DNA of 64,000 nt from an uncultured Collinsella sp. (GCA_902494565.1 CABUTN010000001.1:87509-151508); one strand, 5' to 3'; numbered from the stretch's first letter, positions 7,583 to 16,066 are shown. Made by a program: numbers and translations. Notes: generated by a model from the letters alone, not told the origin.

Positions 7583-9004
7583 ATGACCAACCCCATGCAG
7601 TTCCCCGACGGCTTTGTGTTTGGCGGCGCCACCGCCGCTTACCAGGTTGAGGGCGAGACCCGCACGCACGGCAAGGGCAAAGTGCCCTGGGACGATTTCC
7701 TGGCAGCTCAGGGTCGCTTCTCCCCCGATCCCGCAAGCGATTTCTACAACAAGTACCCGGTCGATATCGACCTGTGCCAGCGCTTCGGCATCAACGGTAT
7801 CCGCGTCTCCATCGCTTGGAGCCGCATCTTCCCCAACGGCACTGGCGAGATCAACCACGAGGGTGTCGCCTACTATCATGAGCTTTTCGCCACCTGCAAC
7901 AAAGCCGGCGTTATCCCCTATGTCACGCTCGATCACTTTGATACGCCCGAGGCCTTTTACCAGGACGGCGGCGAGGGCTTCCTGACGCGCACGACGATCG
8001 ACGCCTTTGTCGAGTACGCCAAGTTCTGCTTTGCCGAGTTCACCGAGGTCAAGCACTGGTTCACGTTTAACGAGATTCCCGCAACCGCCGAGGGCAGCTT
8101 TATCGTCGGCAACTGGCCGCACGGCGAGAAGTATCGCCTGGACAAGGCCTTCCAGCTCATGCACAACATGATGGTGGCCCACGCCAAGGCTGTCGTCGCC
8201 TTCCATGAGGGCGGCTTTGAGGGTGAGATCGGCATTGTCCAGAACCTGGAGCCCAAGTATCCCCTCGATCCCAACAGCGCTGCCGACTGCGAGGCCGCCC
8301 GCATGGCCGACGTCATCAACAACCGCTGGGTACTCGACGCCACCTTCCGTGGCCACTATGCAGCCGACACCATGGAGGCTGCGACCAAGCTTGCCCATAT
8401 CGCCGGCGGCGAGCTCGACGTCCGCGACGAGGACATCGCCGCGCTGACCGCCGCGCTCCCCTACAACGATTGCCTGGGCGTCAACACCTACAAGTGCCAG
8501 TTCCTGCGTGCCGCCGAGGGCGAAAACGACATCAACCACAATGGCACCGGCGACAAGGGCTCCTCGCGCTGGTTCCTCAAGGGCGTGGGCGAGTCATGCG
8601 TGCGCGAAGGCGTTCCCACCACCGATTGGGACTGGATCATCTATCCCGAGGGCCTCTACGACCTGCTGCTCCGCATTAAGAACGATTACCCCAACTACAA
8701 GAAGATCTACATCACCGAGAACGGCATGGGCTATAAGGACGACTTCGAGGACGGCTTTATCGATGACGCCCCTCGCATCGACTACATGCGTCAGCATCTC
8801 GCATGGATCCTCAAGGCAATCGACGGCGGCGTGAACGTCGACGGTTACTTCGTGTGGTCGCTGCAGGACCAGTTCTCCTGGACCAACGGCTATAACAAGC
8901 GCTATGGCCTGTTCTACATCGACTTTGAGACCCAGAAGCGCTATCCCAAGGCGAGCGCGTACTGGTACAAGAACGTCTCGGAGACCGGCCTGCTTATGGC
9001 CTAA
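7583..9004 (+). CDS. 6-phospho-beta-glucosidase, glycoside hydrolase family 1
   Basis: Cytoplasmic GH1 enzyme of 473 residues. Acid/base Glu164 lies in FTFNEI and nucleophile Glu379 in YITENGMG. The SWTNGYNKRYG segment carries the Ser/Lys/Tyr phosphate-binding pattern of 6-phospho-glycosidases. It is a clear paralogue of the enzyme at 805 (same TDWDWIIYPEGLYD and GYNKRYGLFYIDF blocks). It is the second gene of the PTS-GH1 operon and ends at a strong terminator. The likely role is hydrolysis of the phosphorylated disaccharide imported by the upstream permease to glucose 6-phosphate plus an aglycone or sugar. Confidence 0.93.
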   Translation: MTNPMQFPDGFVFGGATAAYQVEGETRTHGKGKVPWDDFLAAQGRFSPDPASDFYNKYPVDIDLCQRFGINGIRVSIAWSRIFPNGTGEINHEGVAYYHELFATCNKAGVIPYVTLDHFDTPEAFYQDGGEGFLTRTTIDAFVEYAKFCFAEFTEVKHWFTFNEIPATAEGSFIVGNWPHGEKYRLDKAFQLMHNMMVAHAKAVVAFHEGGFEGEIGIVQNLEPKYPLDPNSAADCEAARMADVINNRWVLDATFRGHYAADTMEAATKLAHIAGGELDVRDEDIAALTAALPYNDCLGVNTYKCQFLRAAEGENDINHNGTGDKGSSRWFLKGVGESCVREGVPTTDWDWIIYPEGLYDLLLRIKNDYPNYKKIYITENGMGYKDDFEDGFIDDAPRIDYMRQHLAWILKAIDGGVNVDGYFVWSLQDQFSWTNGYNKRYGLFYIDFETQKRYPKASAYWYKNVSETGLLMA

Positions 9005-9026
9005 CTTTTGCCGCATACCCCCTGTC

Positions 9027-9074
9027 GGCCGCATGCGAATCCCTCCACGGGTTCGCATGCGGCCTATTTTTTTG
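9027..9074 (+). terminator. Intrinsic terminator after GH1
   Basis: Perfect 12-bp stem GCCGCATGCGAA / TTCGCATGCGGC, then CCTATTTTTTT. Confidence 0.92.
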
Positions 9075-9090
9075 CTCGGCCCGTGCAGGC

Positions 9091-9235
9091 CGTTTGTCTC
9101 GATTTGTAACATCTAGCAGGGATTTTCAATCCTAACTGTTATAGATTTAGACGAACGGGCGACCAGGGCTGAAAGATCTCAATCTGTAACACGTAGCCCA
9201 CTTTTAACCGTCTAACTGTTACAGATCAAGACAAT
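9091..9235. repeat. Composite paired-palindrome repeat, copy 2
   Basis: Two palindromes (starting 9091 and 9174, 83 bp apart) with arms related to GTCTCGATTTGTAACATCTAG and CTAACTGTTATAGATTTAGAC. Same organisation as the copies at 4280 and 15042. It lies just after the GH1 terminator and before the Fic gene; the spacer 9005-9369 holds nothing else but the terminator and the Fic inverted repeat. Confidence 0.85.
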
Positions 9236-9286
9236 AAGATAGTCAAATCCGAACTTTCCAAGCAGTTATGAACCATGGTTTCCAGT

Positions 9287-9361
9287 TTTCGGTATCACGA
9301 ACATACTTTCGGTATCATTTAATGGTATTATGATATCGAAAGTATGTTCGTGATACCGAAA
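9287..9361. promoter_or_regulatory. 31-bp-armed inverted repeat overlapping the Fic promoter and ribosome site
   Basis: Left arm 9287-9317 and right arm 9331-9361 match at 30 of 31 positions around a 13-base A/T loop. Each arm itself contains the 11-mer TTTCGGTATCA (or its complement) twice, so four operator-like units lie in 75 bp. The right arm runs into the AAAGGAG ribosome site (9359-9365). The Fic protein has a C-terminal winged-helix-like part and may bind here itself (inference). Confidence 0.7.
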
Positions 9362-9369
9362 GGAGCCGC

Positions 9370-10602
9370 ATGCGCCAGTTCGATTACACCACAGTCCCAG
9401 CGGAACTCGAAGCAACTCCAATCACCAACCTCCTCCTCTCGATACGCGAGCATAAAGGCCGTCAGCTTGCTCTGAGTCAAGTCAAACCCGAGCTTCTATC
9501 GTCCCTAATGGAGGAGGCTAAGATCCAAAGCACCCGATCCTCCAACGGACTTGAAGGAATTGTTACCACCCAAAAAAGACTCAAAGCGATCATGGCGTAT
9601 TCCGCCAAGCCAAGCTCCCGCGCAGAGGAAGAAATCGCTGGATACCGAGATGTGCTGTCGCTTATTCACGAGCAACACGATTCCATTCCAGTAACGCCAT
9701 CGGTCATTCTGCAGTTGCATCGTGACCTCATGGCGCACACGGCAATCTCGTATGGAGGCCATTGGAAAGATGGCGATAACGAAATCGTCTCCATTGACGA
9801 TCAAGGTAATCGATTTGTGCGCTTTAGGCCCCCTTCGGCTCTAGCAACCCCGGGACTTATTAAAGAAGCCTGCCAGTCCCTCAACGATGCTTTATCTCGC
9901 CAAGTTTGCGATCCCCTCCTTATATCGCTCCGCTTTATCTTCGATTTTGTTAGCATTCATCCCTTCAACGATGGTAATGGCAGGATGAGCCGGCTCCTTA
10001 CAACGCTGCTGCTCGAAAAGACTGGATACGATGTTGCGCGTTACATCAGCATCGAACGACTTATTGAAGACAACAAAGCGCTTTACTACAACGCCCTCGC
10101 TGCAAGCTCCACTGGATGGAATGAAAATCAAAACACCGAAGTACCCTTTATCCGTTTCATGCTCGGAACAACCCTGGCCGCCTACCGACAGCTCGAGCAG
10201 CGTACCTTAATTGAATCAAGCACTCGTCCCATGTCGAAGCAAGCGCGCATCGCTGTTCTATTTCAACAGAGACCCGGCGTCATTAAGAAATCCGACATCC
10301 GGTCCAGCTGCCCCGATATCAGCGAGGTAACCGTTAAACGAACCCTCGGCCAGCTTGTTAGTTGCAGCGCAATCGAAAAAACAGGAGCGGGTCGTTCGAC
10401 GGGCTACATACTCAAAGACGTCCATGCTCTAGAACTATTCTTGCAAGCCACAATACCCGATGGCGAGGCCGCAATAACAAAAGAGGCTTCAAAGGATAAG
10501 CTCCTTGAACGTGTAAACCACGCCGAGGATGAAAGCAGAGAAGGGCTCTATGAAGACTACGATTCATTCTCAAGGGACATAAAGACGAGATACGGAGTCT
10601 AG
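9370..10602 (+). CDS. Fic-family protein (probable AMP-transferase) with C-terminal DNA-binding-like region
   Basis: Fic proteins transfer AMP (or another nucleotide part) from ATP to hydroxyl side chains of target proteins. The canonical active-site motif HPFNDGNGR is at residues 197-205, His197 being catalytic. An inhibitory-helix motif of the S-x-x-x-E-G type (SNGLEG, Ser58 to Gly63) lies N-terminal, so this is a self-inhibited class II Fic. Residues about 285-360 (ARIAVLFQQRPGVIKKSDI, SEVTVKRTLGQLVS) look like a winged helix, common in this subfamily. Start supported by AAAGGAG five bases upstream. Its base composition is clearly lower in GC than neighbours and it sits between repeated sequences, pointing to acquisition as a cassette. 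Target is unknown; no antitoxin gene is adjacent. Confidence 0.9.
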   Translation: MRQFDYTTVPAELEATPITNLLLSIREHKGRQLALSQVKPELLSSLMEEAKIQSTRSSNGLEGIVTTQKRLKAIMAYSAKPSSRAEEEIAGYRDVLSLIHEQHDSIPVTPSVILQLHRDLMAHTAISYGGHWKDGDNEIVSIDDQGNRFVRFRPPSALATPGLIKEACQSLNDALSRQVCDPLLISLRFIFDFVSIHPFNDGNGRMSRLLTTLLLEKTGYDVARYISIERLIEDNKALYYNALAASSTGWNENQNTEVPFIRFMLGTTLAAYRQLEQRTLIESSTRPMSKQARIAVLFQQRPGVIKKSDIRSSCPDISEVTVKRTLGQLVSCSAIEKTGAGRSTGYILKDVHALELFLQATIPDGEAAITKEASKDKLLERVNHAEDESREGLYEDYDSFSRDIKTRYGV

Positions 10603-10707
10603 TCATATCTCAGAATAGCCTAATCCTTGTTGCCCAAAGTTATTTGCGCGTCATTGTGAAGCGGTAACCCCGCGCTGGCAAGGGCAAAAGTCCTCCTGCT
10701 GCGCTAG

Positions 10708-11151
10708 CTAGCAAATGACCTGCGCGTGTTCCTCGATGGCGGCACGGTCCTCGGCGGCAATACCCGGCTCACATACCACGGCGTCCAGGCTGTCCAGGCG
10801 GCAGAAAGTGTAGAAGTCGCGCCTGCCCATCCTGCTGGAGTCGGCAATCAGATAGCGCGCATCGGCCTTGCTAAAGGCGAACTGCTGGATGCGGCCCTCG
10901 TCCATGTTGGACGTGGACACGTCGCCGTCCAGAATGCCGTTGGCACCGATAAACGCCGTGTCAATCCCTAGTGCGCGCAGGGCATCCTCGGCCATGGGGC
11001 CCACAAAGGCGGCGGTGCGGCGACGGTACATGCCGCCCACCGGGCACAGCTCGCAATCCTCGCGCGCCTCGAGCAGGCTAAAGGCCGAAAGCGAATTGGC
11101 CACATAGATGGAAGACAGTTTGTCGGTGACTCGGAGAGCGCCAATGCGATC
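10708..11151 (-). pseudogene. Truncated DeoR-family regulator (C-terminal half)
   Basis: About 131 residues from a GTG at 11103 match the effector-domain half of the intact DeoR protein at 15302-16066 nearly residue for residue (FNLLEAREDC/FSLLEAREDC, GGMYRRRTAAFVGP, FIGANGILDGDVSTSNMDEG, HTQVIC/HAQVIC end). The helix-turn-helix half is absent; the in-frame bases up to about 11151 no longer resemble the family. Downstream non-coding DNA (TTATTTGCGCGTCAT at 10639) also matches the intact locus (15204), so a segment was duplicated and then lost its 5' part. Probably non-functional. Confidence 0.85.
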
Positions 11152-11196
11152 TCACGACGGTTGCGCGCATTGTCTCAATTAGATACTCAACGAAAT

Positions 11197-11229
11197 ACGG
11201 CCCCGCAGCTCAATAAGCTGCGGGGCCGT
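11197..11229 (-). terminator. Intrinsic terminator of the minus-strand PTS gene
   Basis: Perfect 14-bp stem ACGGCCCCGCAGCT / AGCTGCGGGGCCGT with a 5-base loop, followed on the minus strand by ATTTCGTT. Confidence 0.85.
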
Positions 11230-11265
11230 ACCATACACCGACGAATCAACGACGAAGTGCATCCA

Positions 11266-12960
11266 CTATTTGGCCAGCTCCTGAACGATCCAGTCAATTG
11301 CACCTTCGGGATCGTTGGTAAGGTCGATATACTCCTTGCCCCTTGTGGTGAGCAGTTTAATTCCAAGGCGATCGGTATCGGCCTTCATAGCGTCATAGTA
11401 CATGCGTGCCTGGGGCGCCAGAACAATCACGTTGTACTGATCCATCGTCTCATAGTGGCTTCCGTACGCACCGGACTGAGAAACCAGATCGATACCCTTA
11501 GCAGCGGCACCTTCGCGAAGAGCATTTGCCAAGAGAGTCGAAGTGCCGGCACCCTGGCAAAGCACAAGCACGCGGATCTGCTCCGCCTTGTCCTTTACCG
11601 CCTCGAGAGCTTTTGCGACATTTTCCTGTGCGGCAATAGCATCTGCATCCGAGGTTCCTGCAGTCTCCTTTGCAGACTCTTCCAAACAAAGCTGATGGTC
11701 ATACGCCTTGCAGAACGGATAGTAAATCACAAAGTCGACGACCAACAGCACTGCCATCAATACGAGAGAACGCAGATCGAGACCCGTGGTGAGGAACGCA
11801 CCAATTGGGCCGGGAAGCGCCCACGGCATGGTATACATGGGGGCGTTCATTCCAATGACGTCAATGAAAAATTTACCGATAATGGCGTTGACCATAGGAG
11901 CCACTAGGAAGGGCACGAACATATAGGGATTGAGAACAATCGGCATACCGAAGATAACGGGCTCGTTAACTCCAAAAATCACCGGGATAATCGATGCCTT
12001 GCCCATGGCTTTAAGCTGCTTGGAGCGCATAAACATGATCAGGATAATAGGAACGATGAACGTGCAGCCAGAACCGCCCAGACCGCCGATGAAGCTTGTA
12101 AAGTCCTGCGTGAGAGCAATTGACGGGTGTCCACCTGCTTGGAAAACCTCAAGATTGGTAACGGTATTGCCGTAGAGCGCAGCATTGATCGGACTCATGA
12201 CAACCGAAGCACCGTGGATACCCATAAATTGGAAAAGCGCGACCGCGCCTTCGATAAGCGCCATGCCAGGATAGGTGTCGACCGCGGAGAACAGCGGCGA
12301 GATGAGAGCGGATACCAAATTGGCGAACGGCACAGCAAGCAGCTTGCGGCTCGCAAGATCGATAAAAGCGCACGCAAGGATCGAAAACCCAAATGCAAAG
12401 ATATCGCGAAAACTCTGCGCAATAGAGCCAGGGACCTCTTTGGGAAGCTTGATCGTCACATTATGGCTAATGCACACCTTATAGATATTAACGGTCAAGA
12501 ATGCGGCTACGAACGCAGCGAGAAAACCCTTGGTTCCCATATAGCCGGTTTCAAAAACAGATGTATCTGCTCCGCCAATCGAGACAACATCGTTCGTCAC
12601 CGATAGCAAGAGCATGCCGCACATGGCACAAACCATGCACGAGGTGGGGTTGAGAGATTTACCCGAAGGCATGCGACGGTTCATCGACATGGCAAGTGAG
12701 CTCGCCGTGGTGCCGGCCACCATAATGCCAAGAAGTCCCATGGTATATGCATAGATTTTATTGAAGAAATCCAGCACCTCAGACGGAAGCGTGATGCCTA
12801 CATAGGCAGGGAGCGTCGAAAGAAGAAGGAACAGGCTCGAGAACAGCACAATTGGCATATTCGAGAGAAAGCCATCCTTAATCGCCACCAGATAAATGTT
12901 CCTCGAGATTTTGTCGAAGAGGGGCTGGTGTTTTTCAAGGAATTTGACGATAGCGTCCAT
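11266..12960 (-). CDS. PTS lactose/cellobiose-family IIC-IIB fusion permease
   Basis: Third member of the fused IICB set (564 residues). IIC domain: IVKFLEKHQPLFDKISRNIY at the start, GIHGASVVMSP and GVNEPVIFGMP in the membrane part. The linker is shorter and Lys-richer than in the other two. The IIB domain begins IRVLVLCQGAGTS with Cys468 expected to carry phosphate. The ATG at 12960 is preceded by AAAGGATG at good distance; upstream in-frame codons to 12990 lack a site. It is divergent from the barrel-like gene at 13317 across a 356-base spacer, and a GntR gene follows that one; the three may form one sugar-specific locus. It is more A/T-rich than the other two paralogues. Confidence 0.93.
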   Translation of the reverse strand: MDAIVKFLEKHQPLFDKISRNIYLVAIKDGFLSNMPIVLFSSLFLLLSTLPAYVGITLPSEVLDFFNKIYAYTMGLLGIMVAGTTASSLAMSMNRRMPSGKSLNPTSCMVCAMCGMLLLSVTNDVVSIGGADTSVFETGYMGTKGFLAAFVAAFLTVNIYKVCISHNVTIKLPKEVPGSIAQSFRDIFAFGFSILACAFIDLASRKLLAVPFANLVSALISPLFSAVDTYPGMALIEGAVALFQFMGIHGASVVMSPINAALYGNTVTNLEVFQAGGHPSIALTQDFTSFIGGLGGSGCTFIVPIILIMFMRSKQLKAMGKASIIPVIFGVNEPVIFGMPIVLNPYMFVPFLVAPMVNAIIGKFFIDVIGMNAPMYTMPWALPGPIGAFLTTGLDLRSLVLMAVLLVVDFVIYYPFCKAYDHQLCLEESAKETAGTSDADAIAAQENVAKALEAVKDKAEQIRVLVLCQGAGTSTLLANALREGAAAKGIDLVSQSGAYGSHYETMDQYNVIVLAPQARMYYDAMKADTDRLGIKLLTTRGKEYIDLTNDPEGAIDWIVQELAK

Positions 12961-13146
12961 AACACATCCTTTCATGATTCCCGGGCACACAACGATTTAT
13001 CCGGACTCAACCGTCGTCGTCCCCGTTTGTATCCACTTATGTAAGTGAATACGTTCTTGTGCGAAATGTAATATCATTTGCGCGATTTGTCATAACCAAT
13101 TCTTTTTCCGCTTTGTCGATATGTCAAGAATTCAAATACTTATTCG

Positions 13147-13229
13147 GTGAACGGTAGTTGATTAATATAATGTTTTCCCAGCTAAAGGCTATTTTTTCCG
13201 AGCAATACAATAAGCTTGCAACCGTTCAC
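13147..13229. promoter_or_regulatory. Inverted pair of GTGAACGGT boxes between divergent genes
   Basis: GTGAACGGT (13147-13155) and its exact complement ACCGTTCAC (13221-13229), within a wider match TCGGTGAACGGT / ACCGTTCACCGA. The 356-base spacer 12961-13316 is A/T-rich and otherwise shows no gene. The 9-mer is the same type as the tandem boxes at 577, 5526 and 30361, but here single and inverted, one facing each divergent gene. Confidence 0.4.
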
Positions 13230-13316
13230 CGATTGGATATAACATATTGAATATATTGTTGTAACAATATTAGAGACAATGTCACAAGCCTGTCGTTCTA
13301 GTCAAAGGAAGTAACA

Positions 13317-14237
13317 ATGCCCAAACGATTACTGAACATGTCCGCATCCGATTTTGCCGCCACGTCATCCATGGATCTAAAACAGGCAATTCTGGCTTCC
13401 GAGGGACGTACCATCATGGCGGAAAACGTACCCTCTTCCCAATTTCTCGGCGGCGTTACTAATGCAGAAATCGAACGTGCCGCAGGTGCCGACCTGCTTC
13501 TGTTTAACGCGCTCGATGTGTTCGATCCAGTTATTGCCGGTATTCCAGATGATCTCAATGAAAACCCGGTCACTTGGGTGAAGCGAGCATGCGGAAGGCC
13601 CATTGGCGTCAATCTGGAGCCAGTTGATAACGAGGCAGAGATGTCTGAATCCCGAACGGAAATCCCCATGGGTCGTCGCGTCTCTCCCAAGACCTTAGAA
13701 AAGGCTAACGAACTCGGATTTGATTTTATCTGCCTGACGGGCAACCCTGGAACCGGCGTCTCCAACGATGCAATCGCCCATTCGATTAAACTCTCCAAAG
13801 AGCATTTCAATGGCCTGGTCATAGCCGGAAAAATGCATGGAGCGGGCGTTGCGGAACCTGTCATGACGCTCGAAATTGCGCGCAAGTTTGTTGACCTCGG
13901 CGTCGATATCCTTCTCGTGCCAGCCCCCTACACCGTCCCTTGCTTCCAAGAAGCAGACCTGCGCGCCATCGTAGACTTTGTACGATCCCACAACGTAGGC
14001 AAGTCAATTGAAGAAAAGGTTCTCGTCATGGCGGCGAACGGAACCAGTCAAGACTCCTGCGACAGCGAGACCATTAAGAAAATAGGCCTTGCAGCAAAAG
14101 CCGCTGGCGCTGACCTCCAACATATCGGGGACTCCATGAACGGTATTTGTCTGCCCCAGAATATCTTCACGCTTGGACAAGCCCTTCGTGGCTACAGGCA
14201 TCAGATCGTCATGCTGAGCCGTTCTGTGATACGTTAA
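13317..14237 (+). CDS. Unrecognised TIM-barrel-like enzyme linked to a PTS locus
   Basis: I do not recognise a named function. The 306-residue soluble protein has alternating strand-helix blocks typical of a (beta/alpha)8 barrel: GADLLLFNALDVF, CGRPIGVNLEPV, GFDFICLTGNPGTG, LVIAGKMHGAGV, LGVDILLVPAPYTVPC, KVLVMAANGTSQDSCD, GADLQHIGDS. The Gly-rich TGNPGTG and the later HIGDS segment could bind phosphate. It has a good AAAGGAAG site. It faces a PTS permease (11266) and precedes a GntR regulator (14310) by 72 bases, so a role in metabolism of the sugar phosphate imported by that PTS is plausible. Base composition is lower in GC than the genome average here. Proteins of this sort are sometimes annotated as DUF or haloacid-dehalogenase-like; I cannot confirm either. 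Confidence 0.75.
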   Translation: MPKRLLNMSASDFAATSSMDLKQAILASEGRTIMAENVPSSQFLGGVTNAEIERAAGADLLLFNALDVFDPVIAGIPDDLNENPVTWVKRACGRPIGVNLEPVDNEAEMSESRTEIPMGRRVSPKTLEKANELGFDFICLTGNPGTGVSNDAIAHSIKLSKEHFNGLVIAGKMHGAGVAEPVMTLEIARKFVDLGVDILLVPAPYTVPCFQEADLRAIVDFVRSHNVGKSIEEKVLVMAANGTSQDSCDSETIKKIGLAAKAAGADLQHIGDSMNGICLPQNIFTLGQALRGYRHQIVMLSRSVIR

Positions 14238-14309
14238 GGTTGTTGCGCTCAAGCTATATCCCGACCACGGCAATCATCAGATACCACCAACATGCAAACT
14301 GAGGCTCCA

Positions 14310-15029
14310 ATGCTCGATACACACGAAAAACGGCCACTCTATTTACAGCTCACCGACGCGCTGCTCAAGCAGATCGTCGATGTATATCAAGCAGACGATA
14401 AGCTTCCGACAGAAATGGAACTTTGCGACGAATACGCCGTAAGCAGAACAACCGTCCGACTTGCCATGAGTGAGCTGGAGCGTCGTGGAAGTATCTATCG
14501 AATCCAAGGTAAGGGATCGTTTGTTGCACCGAACCGCGTTAGCGAGCTCAATTCACTTTTAGACTTTGACTTTGCAAGCCATTGCGATGGTGTTGATCCG
14601 GATACCATCACCAAACATTTCGGCGGCCGCACATCAGGTCGTCCAATTTCCGTAATGATGCTCCAACAATTTGGATGCCAAAGTCGCGATGAGATTCAGC
14701 GTCTTGAATTGACCTACGAACTTGAAGGCAGCTTCATAGGCGCTGATACGTTCTTCATTTCAAAGTCGCACGTTCCGAATAATCAGTTAGATTTTCAGGC
14801 ATTTAGCAAGATCATGGACGAGTTGTCCAAGTCTATCCAATCTGTTAGGGAAAGCTATAGAGCACGTCAGCTTAGCGATTCCGAAGCCAGCAATTATGGT
14901 GTTGCAAAACTTCCGGTCATCGAACTAACTCGTTATGCTTACGACTCCGGAGGCAAATTAATTGCAATTACTTGCCGCACCGTCTTAACTGGGCAGATCC
15001 CTTATCAAAACTTTATTTTCAAGTCCTAA
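14310..15029 (+). CDS. GntR-family (UTRA) transcriptional regulator
   Basis: HutC-type regulator: winged helix at residues about 8-70 (LYLQLTDALLKQIV, LPTEMELCDEYAVSRTTVRL, GKGSFVAPNR) and a C-terminal UTRA effector domain (IQRLELTYELEG ... ITCRTVLTGQIPYQNF). The ATG at 14310 has GAGG five bases upstream; the in-frame ATG at 14292 has no site. It follows the barrel-like gene in the same direction and probably regulates that gene and the divergent PTS permease. The ligand is likely a sugar phosphate (family knowledge). Confidence 0.88.
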   Translation: MLDTHEKRPLYLQLTDALLKQIVDVYQADDKLPTEMELCDEYAVSRTTVRLAMSELERRGSIYRIQGKGSFVAPNRVSELNSLLDFDFASHCDGVDPDTITKHFGGRTSGRPISVMMLQQFGCQSRDEIQRLELTYELEGSFIGADTFFISKSHVPNNQLDFQAFSKIMDELSKSIQSVRESYRARQLSDSEASNYGVAKLPVIELTRYAYDSGGKLIAITCRTVLTGQIPYQNFIFKS

Positions 15030-15041
15030 TGTTCTTTTTCT

Positions 15042-15184
15042 TTTGTCTCGATCTGTAACACGTAGCCGAGTTTTTAAGTCCTAACCGTTACAGATCGAGA
15101 CAAACAAGGTAGGCCCCGCCGAATTGTCTCAATCTGTAACATCTGGTTGGTGGTTTCACCCCTACCTGTTACAGGTTGAGACGA
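15042..15184. repeat. Composite paired-palindrome repeat, copy 3
   Basis: Palindromes beginning at 15042 and 15124 (82 bp apart) with arms GTCTCGATCTGTAACA / GTTACAGATCGAGAC and GTCTCAATCTGTAACA / TGTTACAGGTTGAGAC. It sits between the ends of convergent gntR and deoR genes. The remaining spacer to 15301 only holds DNA matching the downstream side of the truncated deoR copy at 10.6 kb. Confidence 0.85.
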
Positions 15185-15301
15185 TTTGATAGTGGAGTCC
15201 TTATTTGCGCGTCATATCGCGTAGCGCTGACGCGCTGGTTTCCACAATGACAGGAGGTAAAAGTCCTCCCGCATCACCCGTTGGCAATCCCGTAGCGATA
15301 A

Positions 15302-16066
15302 CTAGCAAATAACCTGCGTGTGTTCCTCGATGGCGGCACGATCCTCGGCGGCGATACCCGGTTCGCACACCACGGCGTCCAAGCTGTCCAGGCGGCAGAA
15401 GGTGTAGAAGTCGCGCTTGCCGATCTTGCTGGAGTCGGCGATCAGATAGCGTGAGTCGGCCTTGCTAAAGGCGAGCTGCTGGATACGGCCCTCGTCCATG
15501 TTGGACGTAGATACGTCGCCATCCAGAATGCCGTTGGCGCCGATAAACGCAGCGTCGATACCCAGTGCACGCAGGGTATCCTCGGCCGTTGGTCCCACAA
15601 AAGCGGCGGTGCGGCGACGGTACATACCGCCCACGAGGCACAGGTCGCAGTCTTCGCGCGCCTCGAGCAGGTTAAACACCGAAAGCGAGTTGGTCACAAT
15701 GCGCAGGCGACACGCCGGCAGCATCGAGGCCATCTGTTCCACCGTAGTGCCCGTACCCAAAAAGATGGTCGAGCCCTCCTCGATAAGCTCCACAGCACGG
15801 CGCGCAATCTGCAGCTTTTCCTCGGCATGCTTAGTGCGCTTTTCGCTGTGCGAATACTCATGGCGCAACATAGCATGGGGACGTCCCTGTGCGCTACGGG
15901 CGCCACCGTGCACGCGCTCGATCTCGCCCAGGCTCGCAAGTTCTTCGAGGTCGCGGCGAATCGTCATATCCGAAACGCCCAGCGCATCCGAAATCTCCTT
16001 GACTGAAACCGTGCCCTGCTCTTCGAGCAGCTGACGAACCTTATCCTGTCGCTCTGCCTTAATCAC
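15302..16066 (-). CDS. DeoR/GlpR-family transcriptional regulator
   Basis: Complete 254-residue DeoR-type repressor: helix-turn-helix VSVKEISDALGVSDMTIRRD (about residues 19-38), then the effector domain of the ribose-5-phosphate-isomerase-like fold with GTGTTVEQMA and ANGILDGDVSTSNMDEG. Such proteins sense phosphorylated sugars. Start is GTG at 16066 with GAGG eight bases before it. It is divergent from the mutarotase gene galM (16273), the most likely nearby target. A truncated near-copy lies at 10708-11151. Confidence 0.9.
   Translation of the reverse strand: MIKAERQDKVRQLLEEQGTVSVKEISDALGVSDMTIRRDLEELASLGEIERVHGGARSAQGRPHAMLRHEYSHSEKRTKHAEEKLQIARRAVELIEEGSTIFLGTGTTVEQMASMLPACRLRIVTNSLSVFNLLEAREDCDLCLVGGMYRRRTAAFVGPTAEDTLRALGIDAAFIGANGILDGDVSTSNMDEGRIQQLAFSKADSRYLIADSSKIGKRDFYTFCRLDSLDAVVCEPGIAAEDRAAIEEHTQVIC

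Noticed and set aside
9370..10602. Fic-antitoxin pair
   Set aside because: No small antitoxin gene on either side; the inhibitory S-x-x-x-E-G motif is within the Fic protein itself.
10708..11151. Functional short DeoR-like gene with GTG start
   Set aside because: It lacks the DNA-binding half, has no convincing ribosome site, and aligns end to end with the C-terminal half of the intact paralogue.
13020..13300. Transposon or IS ends in the A/T-rich spacer
   Set aside because: No terminal repeats with a transposase frame; only the inverted GTGAACGGT boxes stand out.
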